Virus record (IMG/VR): IMGVR_UViG_3300014501_000001
Span: 1 to 64,000 of that record
Reading direction: 5' to 3' (one strand)
DNA length: 64,000 bases
Source: a virus
Made by a program: the position numbers and the translations under genes. The notes under the pieces were generated by a model, which saw nothing but the letters and a program-made list of their open reading frames with translations, was not told where the DNA came from and did not search any database. This document shows, one piece after another, positions 7,805-15,515 of the stretch. Every line of letters starts with the position of its first letter. Positions within the stretch are counted from its first letter, which is position 1.

Positions 7805-8037
7805 GCCGCTGTCCCCGCCGTGAGCGGGTCGCACTCCGGGTCCTGCATCAGGCTGGCCACTGGCGCTTCTAGCGCGGCGGCCAGCCGGTGCAGTACCTCG
7901 ATGCTCGGCGCGTAGTTCTCCTTCTCCAGCTCCGCTACGTAGCGGGCTGAGATGTCGCAGGCGACGGCAAGCTGGGACTTCGTCATGCCGCGCCCGACGC
8001 GCTGTCGCCGTAGCTCCAGACCCTTGATATCAGGCAT
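7801..8037 (-). CDS. XRE/Cro-CI family repressor, 78 aa
   Basis: A single HTH_3 domain fills the protein. Helix 2-turn-helix 3 is TKSQLAVACDISARYVAELE and the following PSIEVLHRLAAAL helix is typical. At 78 residues it has no dimerisation domain beyond the HTH. It is the first gene of the minus-strand operon and is divergent from another HTH gene at 8200, the layout of a phage immunity switch. It probably controls both promoters in 8038-8199. Confidence 0.85.
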   Translation of the reverse strand: MPDIKGLELRRQRVGRGMTKSQLAVACDISARYVAELEKENYAPSIEVLHRLAAALEAPVASLMQDPECDPLTAGTAA

Positions 8038-8199
8038 GGACCCATGGTGGAAGTGAATGGAAGCAAAGTCAAGTCAATTGACCTGGATTCCCTGATTCTT
8101 TACTCAGGGTGGAAGGTGATCGCGCGTGCTGCGGCTGGGGTCACTGGTAGTTCTGCGGTCAGGGTGGATTCTTCCTAACCCTTCCGGCATAGTGTCTGC
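8038..8199. promoter_or_regulatory. divergent control region between two HTH genes
   Basis: This 162-bp gap lies between the XRE gene (minus) and the HTH gene (plus). It is AT-richer than its surroundings. A perfect 10-bp palindrome GTCAATTGAC (8073-8082) is a candidate repressor operator and overlaps a TTGACT-like -35 for the minus strand. On the plus strand TAGTGT (8190-8195) ends four bases before the ATG at 8200, which suggests a leaderless transcript. Confidence 0.6.
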
Positions 8200-8532
8200 A
8201 TGGCGCAAGAGGACTGGAAACGCCTTGCCAGCTACGTGGTCGCGCGCAGGGTGAAGCTCGGCTACCGCGACCGGCTGGCCTTTGCCGACGTCTCCGGCGT
8301 GACGGCACGGACTCTCGGCAAGCTGGAGAAAGGGCTAAAGGTCGGCGCGGTCACCCTGGCGGACGTTGAGATTGCGCTGGGCTGGGAGCCGGACTCGGCG
8401 CGGAGCATCCTGGCCGGCCGCGAGCCGGTGATCAAGGCAGCGCCTGCCCTTGCGCCGCAGATACCGGAACTCACCGAGGACGAGCGCCGCGCCGTCCTGG
8501 CCTACCTGGAAGTGCGCCGCGCGGGCGGCTGA
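8200..8532 (+). CDS. HTH transcriptional regulator, 110 aa
   Basis: Residues 10-60 form an HTH: RDRLAFADVSGVTARTLGKL, then a helix rich in Ala and Leu ending GWEPDSARSIL. This is the XRE-like regulator layout found in small Streptomyces proteins. The C-terminal 30 residues (LTEDERRAVLAYLEVRR) are helical and may dimerise. It is divergent from the XRE repressor, so it probably acts as the lytic-side partner. The start has a -10 box at leaderless distance. Confidence 0.7.
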   Translation: MAQEDWKRLASYVVARRVKLGYRDRLAFADVSGVTARTLGKLEKGLKVGAVTLADVEIALGWEPDSARSILAGREPVIKAAPALAPQIPELTEDERRAVLAYLEVRRAGG

Positions 8533-8753
8533 TCGCGCACGAGATGCAGCGAGGGGACCGGGGCCGCAGCCTGATACCAGGCGAGCCGCTCGGCAAGCGC
8601 GCACTCCCGGCCGCGGGAATCTGCCAGGTCGCCGGCCAGCCGGGTAACCAGGACGTCCCGTCGCTGCCGTGAGCGCATCGCCACGACGACTCCTGCCGCC
8701 ACGGCTGCCGCTGCCGCCAGTGCCGCCGTCCATGCCAGGCCCCGTCGCCGCAT
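8502..8753 (-). CDS. small membrane protein, 83 aa
   Basis: From the ATG at 8753: an RRR motif, then a long Ala/Val hydrophobic helix (residues 7-26), then a charged helix that may be a coiled coil. It converges on and overlaps the 3' end of the HTH gene by about 30 bases. The topology (short N-in, single TM) is plausible, but the call rests on composition only. Confidence 0.45.
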   Translation of the reverse strand: MRRRGLAWTAALAAAAAVAAGVVVAMRSRQRRDVLVTRLAGDLADSRGRECALAERLAWYQAAAPVPSLHLVRDQPPARRTSR

Positions 8754-9205
8754 ACCACTATCCCCGCTATCTGCGCACTGCCGGGGGCGGCAGCGCGGGA
8801 CAGATGTTAACGCCGCTGACCTGAGAGGCAGCGGCGGGTCTAGTGGCCGGAGACTACCCGCGTGGCGGGTGAACGCACTCCGTAGCATACAGTGATGGCC
8901 AAGTCACGCACCGTGAACGGCGGTTTGCGTAAAAAGGCCGCGACGGCGGGCCGGCATCCACCACGCGCTGTCTCCGGCCAAGGAAACGTTCGCGCAGGTT
9001 GCCGGCCACGCCGTCGCGGCGCTTGGCTCCCGGTACCGGAGGGGGCGGCCGGGAAGCTATACACCATCGTGCACTGCCGCGCGGGCGACTTCTCACGATG
9101 AGACACTCTTGTCTGAAATACCTTGGCATGCCGGGCGCCACCCCAGTAGTGACCAGATGCCTGCGCCCTTCCCTCCCGTAGCGCTAGCCTCCGCACCGGA
9201 GGGGA
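8754..9205. other. no convincing gene
   Basis: Open frames exist on both strands but their products are rich in Arg, Pro and Ser and look like frame shadows. Only a 68-codon plus-strand frame from 8895 starts plausibly (MAKSRTVNGGL), without a good ribosome site. I leave this stretch unassigned. Confidence 0.4.
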
Positions 9206-9302
9206 GTCACGGCGGCGCGCTGCCTTAAAGACCGCTCGCAGCGTTCCCTGTCGGGGTCGATAGGAATCTCCTCTGCATGCAAGCCTGACGCGCCGCCGTG
9301 AC
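9206..9302. repeat. 97-bp element bounded by 14-bp perfect inverted repeat
   Basis: GTCACGGCGGCGCG (9206-9219) is matched exactly by its reverse complement at 9289-9302. The 69 bases between have no gene. It could be an RNA hairpin, a tiny non-autonomous mobile element or part of a terminator for leftward transcription. Confidence 0.55.
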
Positions 9303-9309
9303 AACTAAG

Positions 9310-9348
9310 GCTGCCGTGCCGGAGGCGGGGGACAACCGGCACGGCAGC
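9310..9348 (-). terminator. terminator of the 9353-10039 operon
   Basis: A 13-bp perfect stem (9310-9322 with 9336-9348) with a 13-base loop. It starts five bases after the stop of the last minus-strand gene at 9353. There is no T run, as is usual for GC-rich actinobacterial terminators. Confidence 0.7.
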
Positions 9349-9352
9349 CGGC

Positions 9353-9580
9353 TCAGCCCCAGGATGCCCCTTCCTCCTTGGCCACCTCGATCAGCTCCAG
9401 CAGCTCGTCCGGCCCTTCCGCCTCCAGCGGCGGCTGGGGCCTGGTGGCGCGCTCATGCTTCGTCAGTTCCCCCGTGCGCCGCGCGAACCACTTTCCGCCG
9501 GCTACGTACGATGCCCAGCCAGGGTTAGCGGCGTCGATGCGCGCAATGGCCTCGGTGACGGTCTCGAGCGCGTCAGCCAC
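9353..9580 (-). CDS. hypothetical protein, 75 aa
   Basis: The GTG at 9580 overlaps the previous stop by a few bases and is preferred over the ATG at 9619. Helical and acidic towards the end, with a GWASYVAGGKWFARR segment in the middle. Last gene of a three-gene minus-strand unit that ends at a strong hairpin. Confidence 0.5.
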   Translation of the reverse strand: MADALETVTEAIARIDAANPGWASYVAGGKWFARRTGELTKHERATRPQPPLEAEGPDELLELIEVAKEEGASWG

Positions 9581-9773
9581 GGCCGACCTCCGCGTAGGCC
9601 GCGCTGACAAGGGCGTCATCGAGGAAGCAGCGGAGCACCTGCGCGCTGCTGGCCGTCAGCGTGTCGCCGTCGCCTCGCGGGACCGCGGTGAAGACGCCGT
9701 CTCCCTCGGTGATGACCCACGCCCCGCCGTAGCGGGCCTGCAGGCGTGCCAGTTCCCAGCCGCCGCCGTTCAC
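9573..9773 (-). CDS. hypothetical protein, 66 aa
   Basis: Alternating strands and turns (GGAWVITEGDGVFTAVPRGDGDTLTA written in part) suggest a small beta domain followed by a helix. ATGA overlap with the next gene upstream. No family recognised. Confidence 0.55.
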   Translation of the reverse strand: MNGGGWELARLQARYGGAWVITEGDGVFTAVPRGDGDTLTASSAQVLRCFLDDALVSAAYAEVGRG

Positions 9774-10039
9774 CGGGAGCCCCTGTCCACGGGCGCGGCC
9801 TGCCGGAGCTTGGCCCGGAGAGCTGCCGCACTGTCCGCCGTGATGGGCGTGCCGCCGTCAGCGGGCCGGGCTTTCCAGATGGCACCAGCGCGGCGGTAGT
9901 CGATCGAGAACGTGTAGCACGGCTGCCATTGATCCTCCAGGTCTGCCAGGTCGTGCAGGTCCCTGGTGCCCTGCGATTCCTGTAAGCGCGCTCGTTCCTC
10001 AGCCATGCCCGTCCCCGCTTCCGGTAGCCGTTCGCTCAC
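9770..10039 (-). CDS. hypothetical protein, 89 aa
   Basis: First gene of the small minus-strand unit, transcribed away from the GntR gene at 10149. A helical N-terminus is followed by a WQPCYTFSIDYRR strand region. The second half, ending in a helix with Ala and Lys, resembles the preceding product in layout. Function unknown. Confidence 0.55.
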   Translation of the reverse strand: MSERLPEAGTGMAEERARLQESQGTRDLHDLADLEDQWQPCYTFSIDYRRAGAIWKARPADGGTPITADSAAALRAKLRQAAPVDRGSR

Positions 10040-10110
10040 TCACTGCTCACCATACGCCGGGTATCCCTGGACATCTACTGTTATGCACATGCGCATTAGG
10101 ATGCCCCGGA

Positions 10111-10141
10111 TTGTGCACATGTTACTCCGGGTGCCTAATGT
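10111..10141 (+). promoter_or_regulatory. promoter of the short GntR gene
   Basis: TAATGT (10136-10141) is a fair -10 and TTGTGC (10111-10116) a possible -35 with 19-bp spacing. The GTG at 10149 would then be at or next to the transcript start, as in leaderless genes. TGCACAT occurs twice (10085 and 10114 areas) and could be an operator. Confidence 0.45.
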
Positions 10142-10148
10142 TGATCTT

Positions 10149-10400
10149 GTGACGCTCGACTATGAAGGGGAGATACCCCTTTACCGGCAGCTGGCAGCCA
10201 TCCTGCGGGCTCAGATCGAGGCTGGGGAGATAGCGCCGGGGCGGCCGATCCCGAGCAAGAAGCGCCTGTGCCAGGAGTTCGAGGTGAGCGCCGGCACAGC
10301 CGAGCACGCACTTAGCCTGCTCAAGGCGGAGGGCCTGATCCGCCCGGCCCCCGGCAAGGGCCTGTACGTGGTGCCGGAGGACCAGCGACACGCACCGTGA
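10149..10400 (+). CDS. GntR-family HTH regulator without effector domain, 83 aa
   Basis: The pattern is that of the GntR winged helix: IPLYRQLAAILRAQIEAGEI, then PGRPIPSKKRLCQEF, VSAGTAEHALSLLKAEGLI and a final wing GKGLYVV. No UTRA or FCD ligand domain follows, so this is a DNA-binding domain only, as in some AICE and plasmid regulators. A GTG start fits the leaderless promoter; starts further upstream are possible. It faces away from the 9353-10039 unit, which it may control. Confidence 0.8.
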   Translation: MTLDYEGEIPLYRQLAAILRAQIEAGEIAPGRPIPSKKRLCQEFEVSAGTAEHALSLLKAEGLIRPAPGKGLYVVPEDQRHAP

Positions 10401-10495
10401 CCAGCGGTTACGTGCGCCCCGTCGCTGCCTTGTTACGCTACGGAGCGCGACCTTCTACCCTGTCGGCCGCCTGGTGGTCTTTGCGCAGACTGCCC

Positions 10496-10540
10496 GCGAG
10501 GCCGTCCGCTTTCCCCCCGGGAGCGGCGGCCTCGCTTTTT
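10496..10540 (+). terminator. rho-independent terminator after GntR gene
   Basis: GCGAGGCCG (10496-10504) pairs with CGGCCTCGC (10527-10535) and is followed by TTTTT. It is a classical terminator, unusual in having a T run in this GC-rich window. Confidence 0.85.
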
Positions 10541-10556
10541 CCGCGCCTGGACGCCA

Positions 10557-10593
10557 AGATGCCCGGCCAGTCTTCGCAAATGGCCGGGCATCT
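10557..10593. terminator. symmetrical hairpin, possible bidirectional terminator
   Basis: AGATGCCCGGCCA (10557-10569) and its exact complement at 10581-10593 form a 13-bp stem with an 11-base loop. It would insulate the GntR gene from the transposase region. Confidence 0.6.
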
Positions 10594-10967
10594 CGTGGCG
10601 AGAGTCCCGGGATGCGATCGGGAACCTCTGAACCCCCGCGCAGGATGCTAGCGCAGGGTGAGCGTGAGAGCACTCAGCGACACGAGGGGAAGCTGGGCCT
10701 GCCGCCGAGATTCACGGTTCGCCATCCAAGAACTGCGGCCGGATATCCTTGCTGCGGATGCCGCCGCTAGGAGGGTCCGGCGTTACGAACGGCGAAACCC
10801 GCTAGATCAAGGCCCCTGATCACGGCATCTAGCCTATCTACCTGCGGATTGCCGCCGAAAACCGGCGTAGTGGCCTCTTACCGGCCGGATGATGGTCTCA
10901 GGAGCCGGATTTCGCTGTCCGGGCATGGCGAAGTGCCCGCCTGCGGCGGGCTGCGGAGCAGGAAGCC
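10594..10967. other. no gene recognised
   Basis: About 370 bases between the hairpins and the transposase stop. No frame with credible protein composition and no ribosome site. I looked here for the left end of an insertion sequence and could not match an inverted repeat with the region beyond 12071. Confidence 0.4.
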
Positions 10968-12071
10968 CTACGCTCGCGTGACAGCGAGCGCGCTGGCGAG
11001 CGTGGCCAGGATGACCAGGTCAACATGCAGCCGGACGCGGGGCAGGCGTCGCACCCGTAGCGGGAGCATCCCCCACTCGTGCTTGAGCCGGCCGAACTCG
11101 CGCTCGACCGCGCCGCGCTGGTGATACAGATCCTTGTACCGCTCGGTCTCGCGGGGGATCAGCGGGTGCAGCCGGGATGCCTTAACCCATACCGACGCGG
11201 GCTGGCATTCACCGGAGGGACACCTCCACTTGGACGCGCCCCGCTTCGTGTCGGAGCCGGCGAAGGTCCACGTGCCGTGCTCGCACTGCGGCGGGTTTGC
11301 CTTCCCGGCCTTGACGGCGGGAGTCATCCGCAGCGGTATGACGGGCCGGATTCCCCGGCTCTCGGCTAGCTCGTAGATGTCCTCAGCGTCGTAGCCACGG
11401 TCCATGACGGCCACGGCGGGAGCGAAGCCACGCCCGGCGGCGGCGTCCAGCAGGACGGGCACGAGCGGCAGTTCGGAATCCTTCGCCGTCTCCACCTGCC
11501 ATGCCACCGGCAAGCCCGTAACGGTGCAGACGGCGGCATGCACCTTGTAGCCGTAATAGCCACCTCCGGAGCGAGTGGAAATGGATGAGCGGTGACCCCA
11601 GGTGGCGTCCGGGTCGGAGAACCGCTTACGCAGCGCACCGCCCCGTGAAACGTATTTCTGGCCATTCGCGTAGGCCGGAAGGTCGCTTCCGTCAATGGCG
11701 ACGGTCTGGCCCATTCCCGGCTTGACGGCGCGCAGTGAGGCGAGAACCGCATCGATGCACGCGGTGAGCATGTCGCCGTGCAGCCGGAGCTTCGCCCCGA
11801 AGCGGTAGGCGGCATCCACGGACGGGACCGCCCCCAGCACGTCGCGCAGCGCGGCGTGGTCACGGACCAGCGCGACGGTTCGGGTCCAGGTCGGGAGCGT
11901 GTACAGGCTCTTGACCAGCGTCAGGCCGACCATCGCCCGCAGCGGGTAGCCGGGTCGCCCGGTCCACCGGGTCGTCTCAAGCTGAGCGATCAGCCCGGCA
12001 ATCTCAGGGCTGTCCAGCAGCAAGCGGACCTGTGCAGCGTCGCGGGGCAGTGATACCGTGGTAGCGGCCAT
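10968..12071 (-). CDS. DDE transposase, 367 aa
   Basis: The N-terminal 100 residues are a DUF772-like helical DNA-binding region (GYPLRAMVGLTLVKSLYTL). The catalytic core shows Asp127 in VAIDGSD, Asp224 in VMDRGYD and a Glu near 323-325 in VEREFGRLK, the DDE triad of IS5/IS1182-like enzymes. A Cys pair near 263 and CPSGEC near 284 form an inserted zinc knuckle. Full length with no frameshift, so possibly active. I found no terminal inverted repeats or target duplication, so the borders of the element are unknown. It separates the phage-like early region from a chromosomal-looking cassette. Confidence 0.85.
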   Translation of the reverse strand: MAATTVSLPRDAAQVRLLLDSPEIAGLIAQLETTRWTGRPGYPLRAMVGLTLVKSLYTLPTWTRTVALVRDHAALRDVLGAVPSVDAAYRFGAKLRLHGDMLTACIDAVLASLRAVKPGMGQTVAIDGSDLPAYANGQKYVSRGGALRKRFSDPDATWGHRSSISTRSGGGYYGYKVHAAVCTVTGLPVAWQVETAKDSELPLVPVLLDAAAGRGFAPAVAVMDRGYDAEDIYELAESRGIRPVIPLRMTPAVKAGKANPPQCEHGTWTFAGSDTKRGASKWRCPSGECQPASVWVKASRLHPLIPRETERYKDLYHQRGAVEREFGRLKHEWGMLPLRVRRLPRVRLHVDLVILATLASALAVTRA

Positions 12072-12093
12072 GGGGTCCTATCCCTTGGTCCAA

Positions 12094-12124
12094 GCCCCCG
12101 GAGTGTTGACGCACTCGCGGGGGC
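12094..12124 (-). promoter_or_regulatory. leader hairpin with CGUCAA loop before the transposase
   Basis: Read on the minus strand: GCCCCCG, a bulged C, GAGTG, loop CGTCAA, CACTC, CGGGGGC. It ends 22 bases before the transposase ATG. The same loop recurs in hairpins before two other mobile-type genes (18120-18153 and 28646-28672). Confidence 0.6.
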
Positions 12125-12185
12125 GCCTGTCATTTACTTACAGGCTCATTTTATCCAAGGGGTCTGACAATCCCTGCTGCCTAAG

Positions 12186-12629
12186 CTATGCAACAGCGAA
12201 ACGCACTGACTCATTTCTGACGAAGGCTATATTCAAGGAGTCGAAAACTCCCATGCGACCGAGCAACGGCATGGGGCAGGCTTCGGAGAAAAGGGCCAGT
12301 ACCTCTATCCCCTTGCCGAAAATGTGGGCGACGAGATCTGCTGCGGGTAGCTTTATCTTCTCCCCTCCAAACGCATGGGCAGCATCCTTTTTTGGCAGGT
12401 CGTCCGCCGACAAATGGAATACCTGAAGAAGTGAGGTGGGAAGAAAAGTACAGTCGGAACCCGAATCTACCAGGCAGCCGAGACGCTTATGGCCGAGAAG
12501 CCGCCCTGCTGCGTCAATGGCCGCAAACTCCACATAAATTGCTGGCTCAGGTAAGCCCGCACCAAACATAAAGCTATATGGCTCGCCGTGCGTGAACGTC
12601 AAAACGTGAGGCTTTCGGAGGCGGTCCAA
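12186..12629 (-). CDS. retropepsin-like aspartic protease domain protein, 147 aa
   Basis: GCLVDSGSDCTFLP (Asp55) is the active-site signature of single-domain, dimeric aspartic proteases. PLLGRMGVFD near residue 125 matches the second conserved region that precedes the C-terminal helix. It would cleave peptide bonds as a homodimer. Base composition is clearly less GC-rich than the phage genes. It is the last of three genes with DUF5678 and DUF3467 proteins, a set that looks like host chromosomal cargo. Confidence 0.75.
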   Translation of the reverse strand: MDRLRKPHVLTFTHGEPYSFMFGAGLPEPAIYVEFAAIDAAGRLLGHKRLGCLVDSGSDCTFLPTSLLQVFHLSADDLPKKDAAHAFGGEKIKLPAADLVAHIFGKGIEVLALFSEACPMPLLGRMGVFDSLNIAFVRNESVRFAVA

Positions 12630-12633
12630 TTAC

Positions 12634-12969
12634 TTACCCCGCCAGGCGCCCTGAAGATCGCACAAAGACCAGGGTAGCGCCGCGCGTCTCGTCCTCGTCA
12701 AAGTCGGTGGGCGAGCCTTCCACGGCGATTACGCGCCCGCTTGCCTCATCCAGCGCTACCCAGCGACCCCTGTATGCGGCGGCCTGCCGGGTCCGTTGCC
12801 ATGCGACCACGGGATCAGCGCTCGCAGGGGACTCATCTGGACCTGATGCTCCAGGAACGACCGTGGACCCGACGGACTCGTACGGTACAGGGCTCTGCGC
12901 CGCTTCCTGATCAGGATCAGGTTCAACAGTCGTTGACAAGAACCGGCGCGTCTTATCCTCGTCAGGCAT
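12634..12969 (-). CDS. DUF5678-like protein, 111 aa
   Basis: From the ATG at 12969 (overlapping the upstream stop by 8 bases). The first 60 residues are disordered, rich in Asp, Pro and Ser. Residues 65-105 match the DUF5678 pattern: YRGRWVALDEASGRVIAVEG then acidic spacing and a TLVFVR strand. These domains occur beside retropepsin-like genes; their role is unknown. Confidence 0.6.
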   Translation of the reverse strand: MPDEDKTRRFLSTTVEPDPDQEAAQSPVPYESVGSTVVPGASGPDESPASADPVVAWQRTRQAAAYRGRWVALDEASGRVIAVEGSPTDFDEDETRGATLVFVRSSGRLAG

Positions 12970-13321
12970 CTTCCCCTCCAGACGGAGTTTGGCCCGCTTC
13001 CACTTCAGGTAGCATGCGAGGCGCAAGCTGCTCTACGCTGGGAAGCGGGCCAAATTTAGACTCCCAATCCGATACAGCCTTGGTGAGCAAGTTGGCCAGT
13101 ACCTTCGCGTGCGTAGGCGAAACGAGAATCCGAACAACCGTCTGTGAAGTGAGGCGCTGATTCTCGACAGTGCTGTCAGGTGCCGGAAATGAAAGAGTGA
13201 AGGCGACAGCTAGATCCCACTGCGTCATGCCTATTTGTGCGCCGTTCACATATTGCGCAGTAGCCTCAACCGAGTCCTGGGGCGATGGCGACGTAGTCCC
13301 CCATGGCAGCGTATAAGTCAC
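12962..13321 (-). CDS. DUF3467-like protein, 119 aa
   Basis: The core fits DUF3467: an N-terminal strand set with YVNGAQIGMTQWDLAVAFTL, then RILVSPTHAKVLANLLTKAV and WESKFGPLP. It is the first gene of the three-gene cassette. Its function is not known. The 254 bases upstream hold no gene and probably its promoter. Confidence 0.7.
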   Translation of the reverse strand: MTYTLPWGTTSPSPQDSVEATAQYVNGAQIGMTQWDLAVAFTLSFPAPDSTVENQRLTSQTVVRILVSPTHAKVLANLLTKAVSDWESKFGPLPSVEQLAPRMLPEVEAGQTPSGGEDA

Positions 13322-13575
13322 TAAGAGCCCCCTCCTGCTGATTCGGGGCTACCCTCGGCCCAGCGGATCACAGCGGCGCCCCGCCGAACGCGCGTGCGTA
13401 AGCGATCAGGCATAGGCCAAACGATACAGCTTACTCCTATGATCAGTTGATCATCTGTATCCCCTCCCTTCCACTACAGGATGGGTCTGACTCCGCGCGC
13501 CTAGATTACCCTTACTGCCGGGCGTGGGGTAATGATCAAGGAATCGTGGGGTCTAGCATGATCACCAAGCCGGCC

Positions 13576-13938
13576 TTACCGCAGGTCAGGTGAGTTTCGC
13601 CGGACCCTCCTAGTGGCTGACGGGCCTCTCATCGCCCGCTGCACGGAAACGATGGCACCGAGGCGGGAGCCGTCTTTGCCGATGATCCAGACTGTCTCGC
13701 CGTGGCCGGCTGAGCGGACCGCCTGCCGCAGGGCATCGCGCACGGGCTGCGGGGCGATCCTGTCAATGTGCAGCTCACCCGTCACGACTTCCTCGCCAGC
13801 CACCCACGGCAGCAGCCCGCTCCCGCCGCAAGGATCGTAGTTCCTCGCGGATCCGCAGTACAGGTAGTGGGTCTGCACCGTGCCGTCTTTGCGCAGCCGG
13901 AACGAGTAGCGGCAGCGGGAGCACCGGCCGCGCTTCAC
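13576..13938 (-). CDS. zinc-ribbon protein, 120 aa
   Basis: CSRCRYSF near residue 6 and a later YCGS...CGG pair form a probable zinc ribbon. The second half (DALRQAVRSAGHGETVWIIGKDGSRL in part) has the look of a small antitoxin-like or Phd-like fold, but I am not sure. Four-base overlap with the upstream gene. Confidence 0.55.
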   Translation of the reverse strand: MKRGRCSRCRYSFRLRKDGTVQTHYLYCGSARNYDPCGGSGLLPWVAGEEVVTGELHIDRIAPQPVRDALRQAVRSAGHGETVWIIGKDGSRLGAIVSVQRAMRGPSATRRVRRNSPDLR

Positions 13939-14096
13939 GGGGGCGGCACTCCCGTCCTCCGCGCCTCCGCGAGCGACAGCGCATCCACGTTAGCACCGCC
14001 TACCGCGGCTTCATGGCAGCGGTCCTTGTGGTCCTGGCCTGCGAGCCGTCCGCAGTGCGGGCACCTTTCCGTGAGGCTGGGGCAGTCGCAGGCCAT
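13935..14096 (-). CDS. Cys-rich small protein, 53 aa
   Basis: From the ATG at 14096: a C-x-C pair near residue 3, CPHC near 13 and a further Cys near 25, probably one zinc site. Overlaps neighbours at both ends. Confidence 0.55.
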   Translation of the reverse strand: MACDCPSLTERCPHCGRLAGQDHKDRCHEAAVGGANVDALSLAEARRTGVPPP

Positions 14097-14431
14097 CAGG
14101 CCTCCGTCTCGCGGAGTTTGCGCTCGAGCCGTTCCGCCCGGACCGGATCCGTGGTCAGCCCCGGATGGCACAGGAAGTCGCACACGTCGCTGCCTGCACC
14201 GAGCACAATGCAGTCACCGTTGCAGCCGTGGCGGCAGTCGGACGGGTCGATCAGCGGCACGATGGACGCCAGCCACTCATCGTCAGCGACCGGGGCCAGC
14301 TCGCGTGCCAGCTCGCGCCGCTCGATCCGCCGCCGCCAGCGGGTCGTGTCGTCATCCCGGCAGCACCGGCACTTGTAGCCGCCCGGTCCCCGGCAGTAGC
14401 GGCCGAGCATCTTGCGCTGGCTGACGGCCAT
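14096..14431 (-). CDS. Cys-rich basic protein, 111 aa
   Basis: Residues 12-30 contain C-x8-C-x-CC, and residues 65-90 a second set of four Cys. Between them is an Arg-rich helix (RRRIERREL). Two metal sites on a nucleic-acid-binding scaffold is the simplest reading. No family recognised. Confidence 0.55.
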   Translation of the reverse strand: MAVSQRKMLGRYCRGPGGYKCRCCRDDDTTRWRRRIERRELARELAPVADDEWLASIVPLIDPSDCRHGCNGDCIVLGAGSDVCDFLCHPGLTTDPVRAERLERKLRETEA

Positions 14432-14721
14432 CACGCCACCTCCAGCCTGTCAGGATGCACCCTGCCGCCTTCCAGGTAGCCACCCGGCAGGTAGTCGGCC
14501 CGCGCCTCGTCGTCCAGCAGAGCCCAGCATTCATCGCACGGGAAGTCGCGCAGGGGCCCGTGGAACACGATGAAGGACCCGAGGAACGGCAGGTCTAGGC
14601 AGACGGACGGGTTGTCCCATTCATCGCTGCCGGTCCAGATCCACAGGCGCCACCAGTGCGTGCAGGACCACGGCGGCCACCACATGAAGCGGCGGCCGAT
14701 GTTCACCTGACCGCGCGCCAT
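14431..14721 (-). CDS. Trp-rich hypothetical protein, 96 aa
   Basis: Nine Trp residues, most in residues 14-36 (MWWPPWSCTHWWRLWIW). That segment may insert into membrane or bind sugar. A CDEC pair is near residue 63. One-base overlap with the next gene upstream. Confidence 0.55.
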   Translation of the reverse strand: MARGQVNIGRRFMWWPPWSCTHWWRLWIWTGSDEWDNPSVCLDLPFLGSFIVFHGPLRDFPCDECWALLDDEARADYLPGGYLEGGRVHPDRLEVA

Positions 14722-14945
14722 CAGGGACTCATCTCCCGCGCTTCCACCACCGCGTTGTGAGCCCGGCAGGCATCCTGCGCCAGTTCCCGCGCGAACATGA
14801 CCCCGATGAAAGGATCACGCCCGGGGTCCGGCTCCGCGCCGAGCTGGGCGTAGATGGTCTGGCCGGCGCCGGGGAATCCCCGCTTGGTGCCGGTGCGCCA
14901 CGGGAGCTTCATCGCGGCGTGAGCGTCGCGGTAGTCCATGGCCAT
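14721..14945 (-). CDS. hypothetical protein, 74 aa
   Basis: Contains an IYAQLGAEPDPGRDPFIGVMF strand/turn region and a helical end with QDACRAHNAVV. Small phage proteins with a DPFIG-type turn and final HNAVVE are common, but none has a known role. Confidence 0.6.
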   Translation of the reverse strand: MAMDYRDAHAAMKLPWRTGTKRGFPGAGQTIYAQLGAEPDPGRDPFIGVMFARELAQDACRAHNAVVEAREMSP

Positions 14946-15103
14946 CAGATCGAGCTGTTGAAGGCCGCCACGGGAACCGGCTGCGGCACGACCAGCCTTC
15001 TCAGTGCCTCATCCAGCACGTCGTCTGACAGCGAGGGGAAGTCACCGAGGGGGACGGAGCGGAGATCCGGCAGTGCGGTCCCGATCACGGCTGCTGGTGC
15101 CAC
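14945..15103 (-). CDS. hypothetical protein, 52 aa
   Basis: A GTG start at 15103 with a GGAGGAG ribosome site just upstream. The stop (14945-14947) touches the next ATG. The product has a Leu/Asp-rich helix in the middle (SLSDDVLDEALRRL). No motif known. Confidence 0.55.
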   Translation of the reverse strand: MAPAAVIGTALPDLRSVPLGDFPSLSDDVLDEALRRLVVPQPVPVAAFNSSI

Positions 15104-15134
15104 GGCTCCTCCTCGGTGCGCTCTTGCTGGCGTT

Positions 15135-15374
15135 CTAGTGCAGGTACACGGGCCGCAGGGTCAGTTCCTCATCGCCGCCCGGAAGCTCCTGCTCGTCCGC
15201 GACCTGGACGCCGCCCATCGTGAACAGGCCAAGCTCCGGCTCGCACGGTCGCAGCAGCGCGAGCACCGCGCCGGCAGTGCCGTGGCCGGCCGCGAACGGG
15301 ATCTCAAGGATCCCGCCGTTATAGATGATCTTCTGCCTGTCGATGGCGCTCACCCTCAGCATTCTACCGCTCAC
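15135..15374 (-). CDS. hypothetical protein, 79 aa
   Basis: A beta-rich protein with strands such as KIIYNGGILEIPF and GLFTMGGVQVADE. An ATG at 15362 is an alternative start. No Cys cluster or membrane segment. Confidence 0.5.
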   Translation of the reverse strand: MSGRMLRVSAIDRQKIIYNGGILEIPFAAGHGTAGAVLALLRPCEPELGLFTMGGVQVADEQELPGGDEELTLRPVYLH

Positions 15375-15386
15375 GCCCTGCTATCC

Positions 15387-15515
15387 CTAGTGCCTCCGGT
15401 GCTTCCTGTGCCGCCTGTTCATCATTGGCGGCTCACCCGAGCAGAAGGCCGCGTAGCCGGCACCCAGGGCGACGACAGCGGCGATGCCCAGGCGGATCAG
15501 GTGATCATGCAGCAC
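15387..15515 (-). CDS. possible small membrane peptide, 42 aa
   Basis: From a GTG at 15515: a 20-residue hydrophobic helix with GIAAVVALGAGYAAF, then a basic His/Arg tail. The ribosome site is weak, so I hold this loosely. Confidence 0.35.
   Translation of the reverse strand: MLHDHLIRLGIAAVVALGAGYAAFCSGEPPMMNRRHRKHRRH

Noticed and set aside
8840-9304. Minus-strand frame of 154 codons
   Set aside because: Spans the inverted-repeat element and has out-of-frame composition; no start signal.
10968-12071. Terminal inverted repeats for an insertion sequence
   Set aside because: I compared sequences beyond both ends by eye and found no matching inverted ends or target duplication; only the transposase gene is supported.
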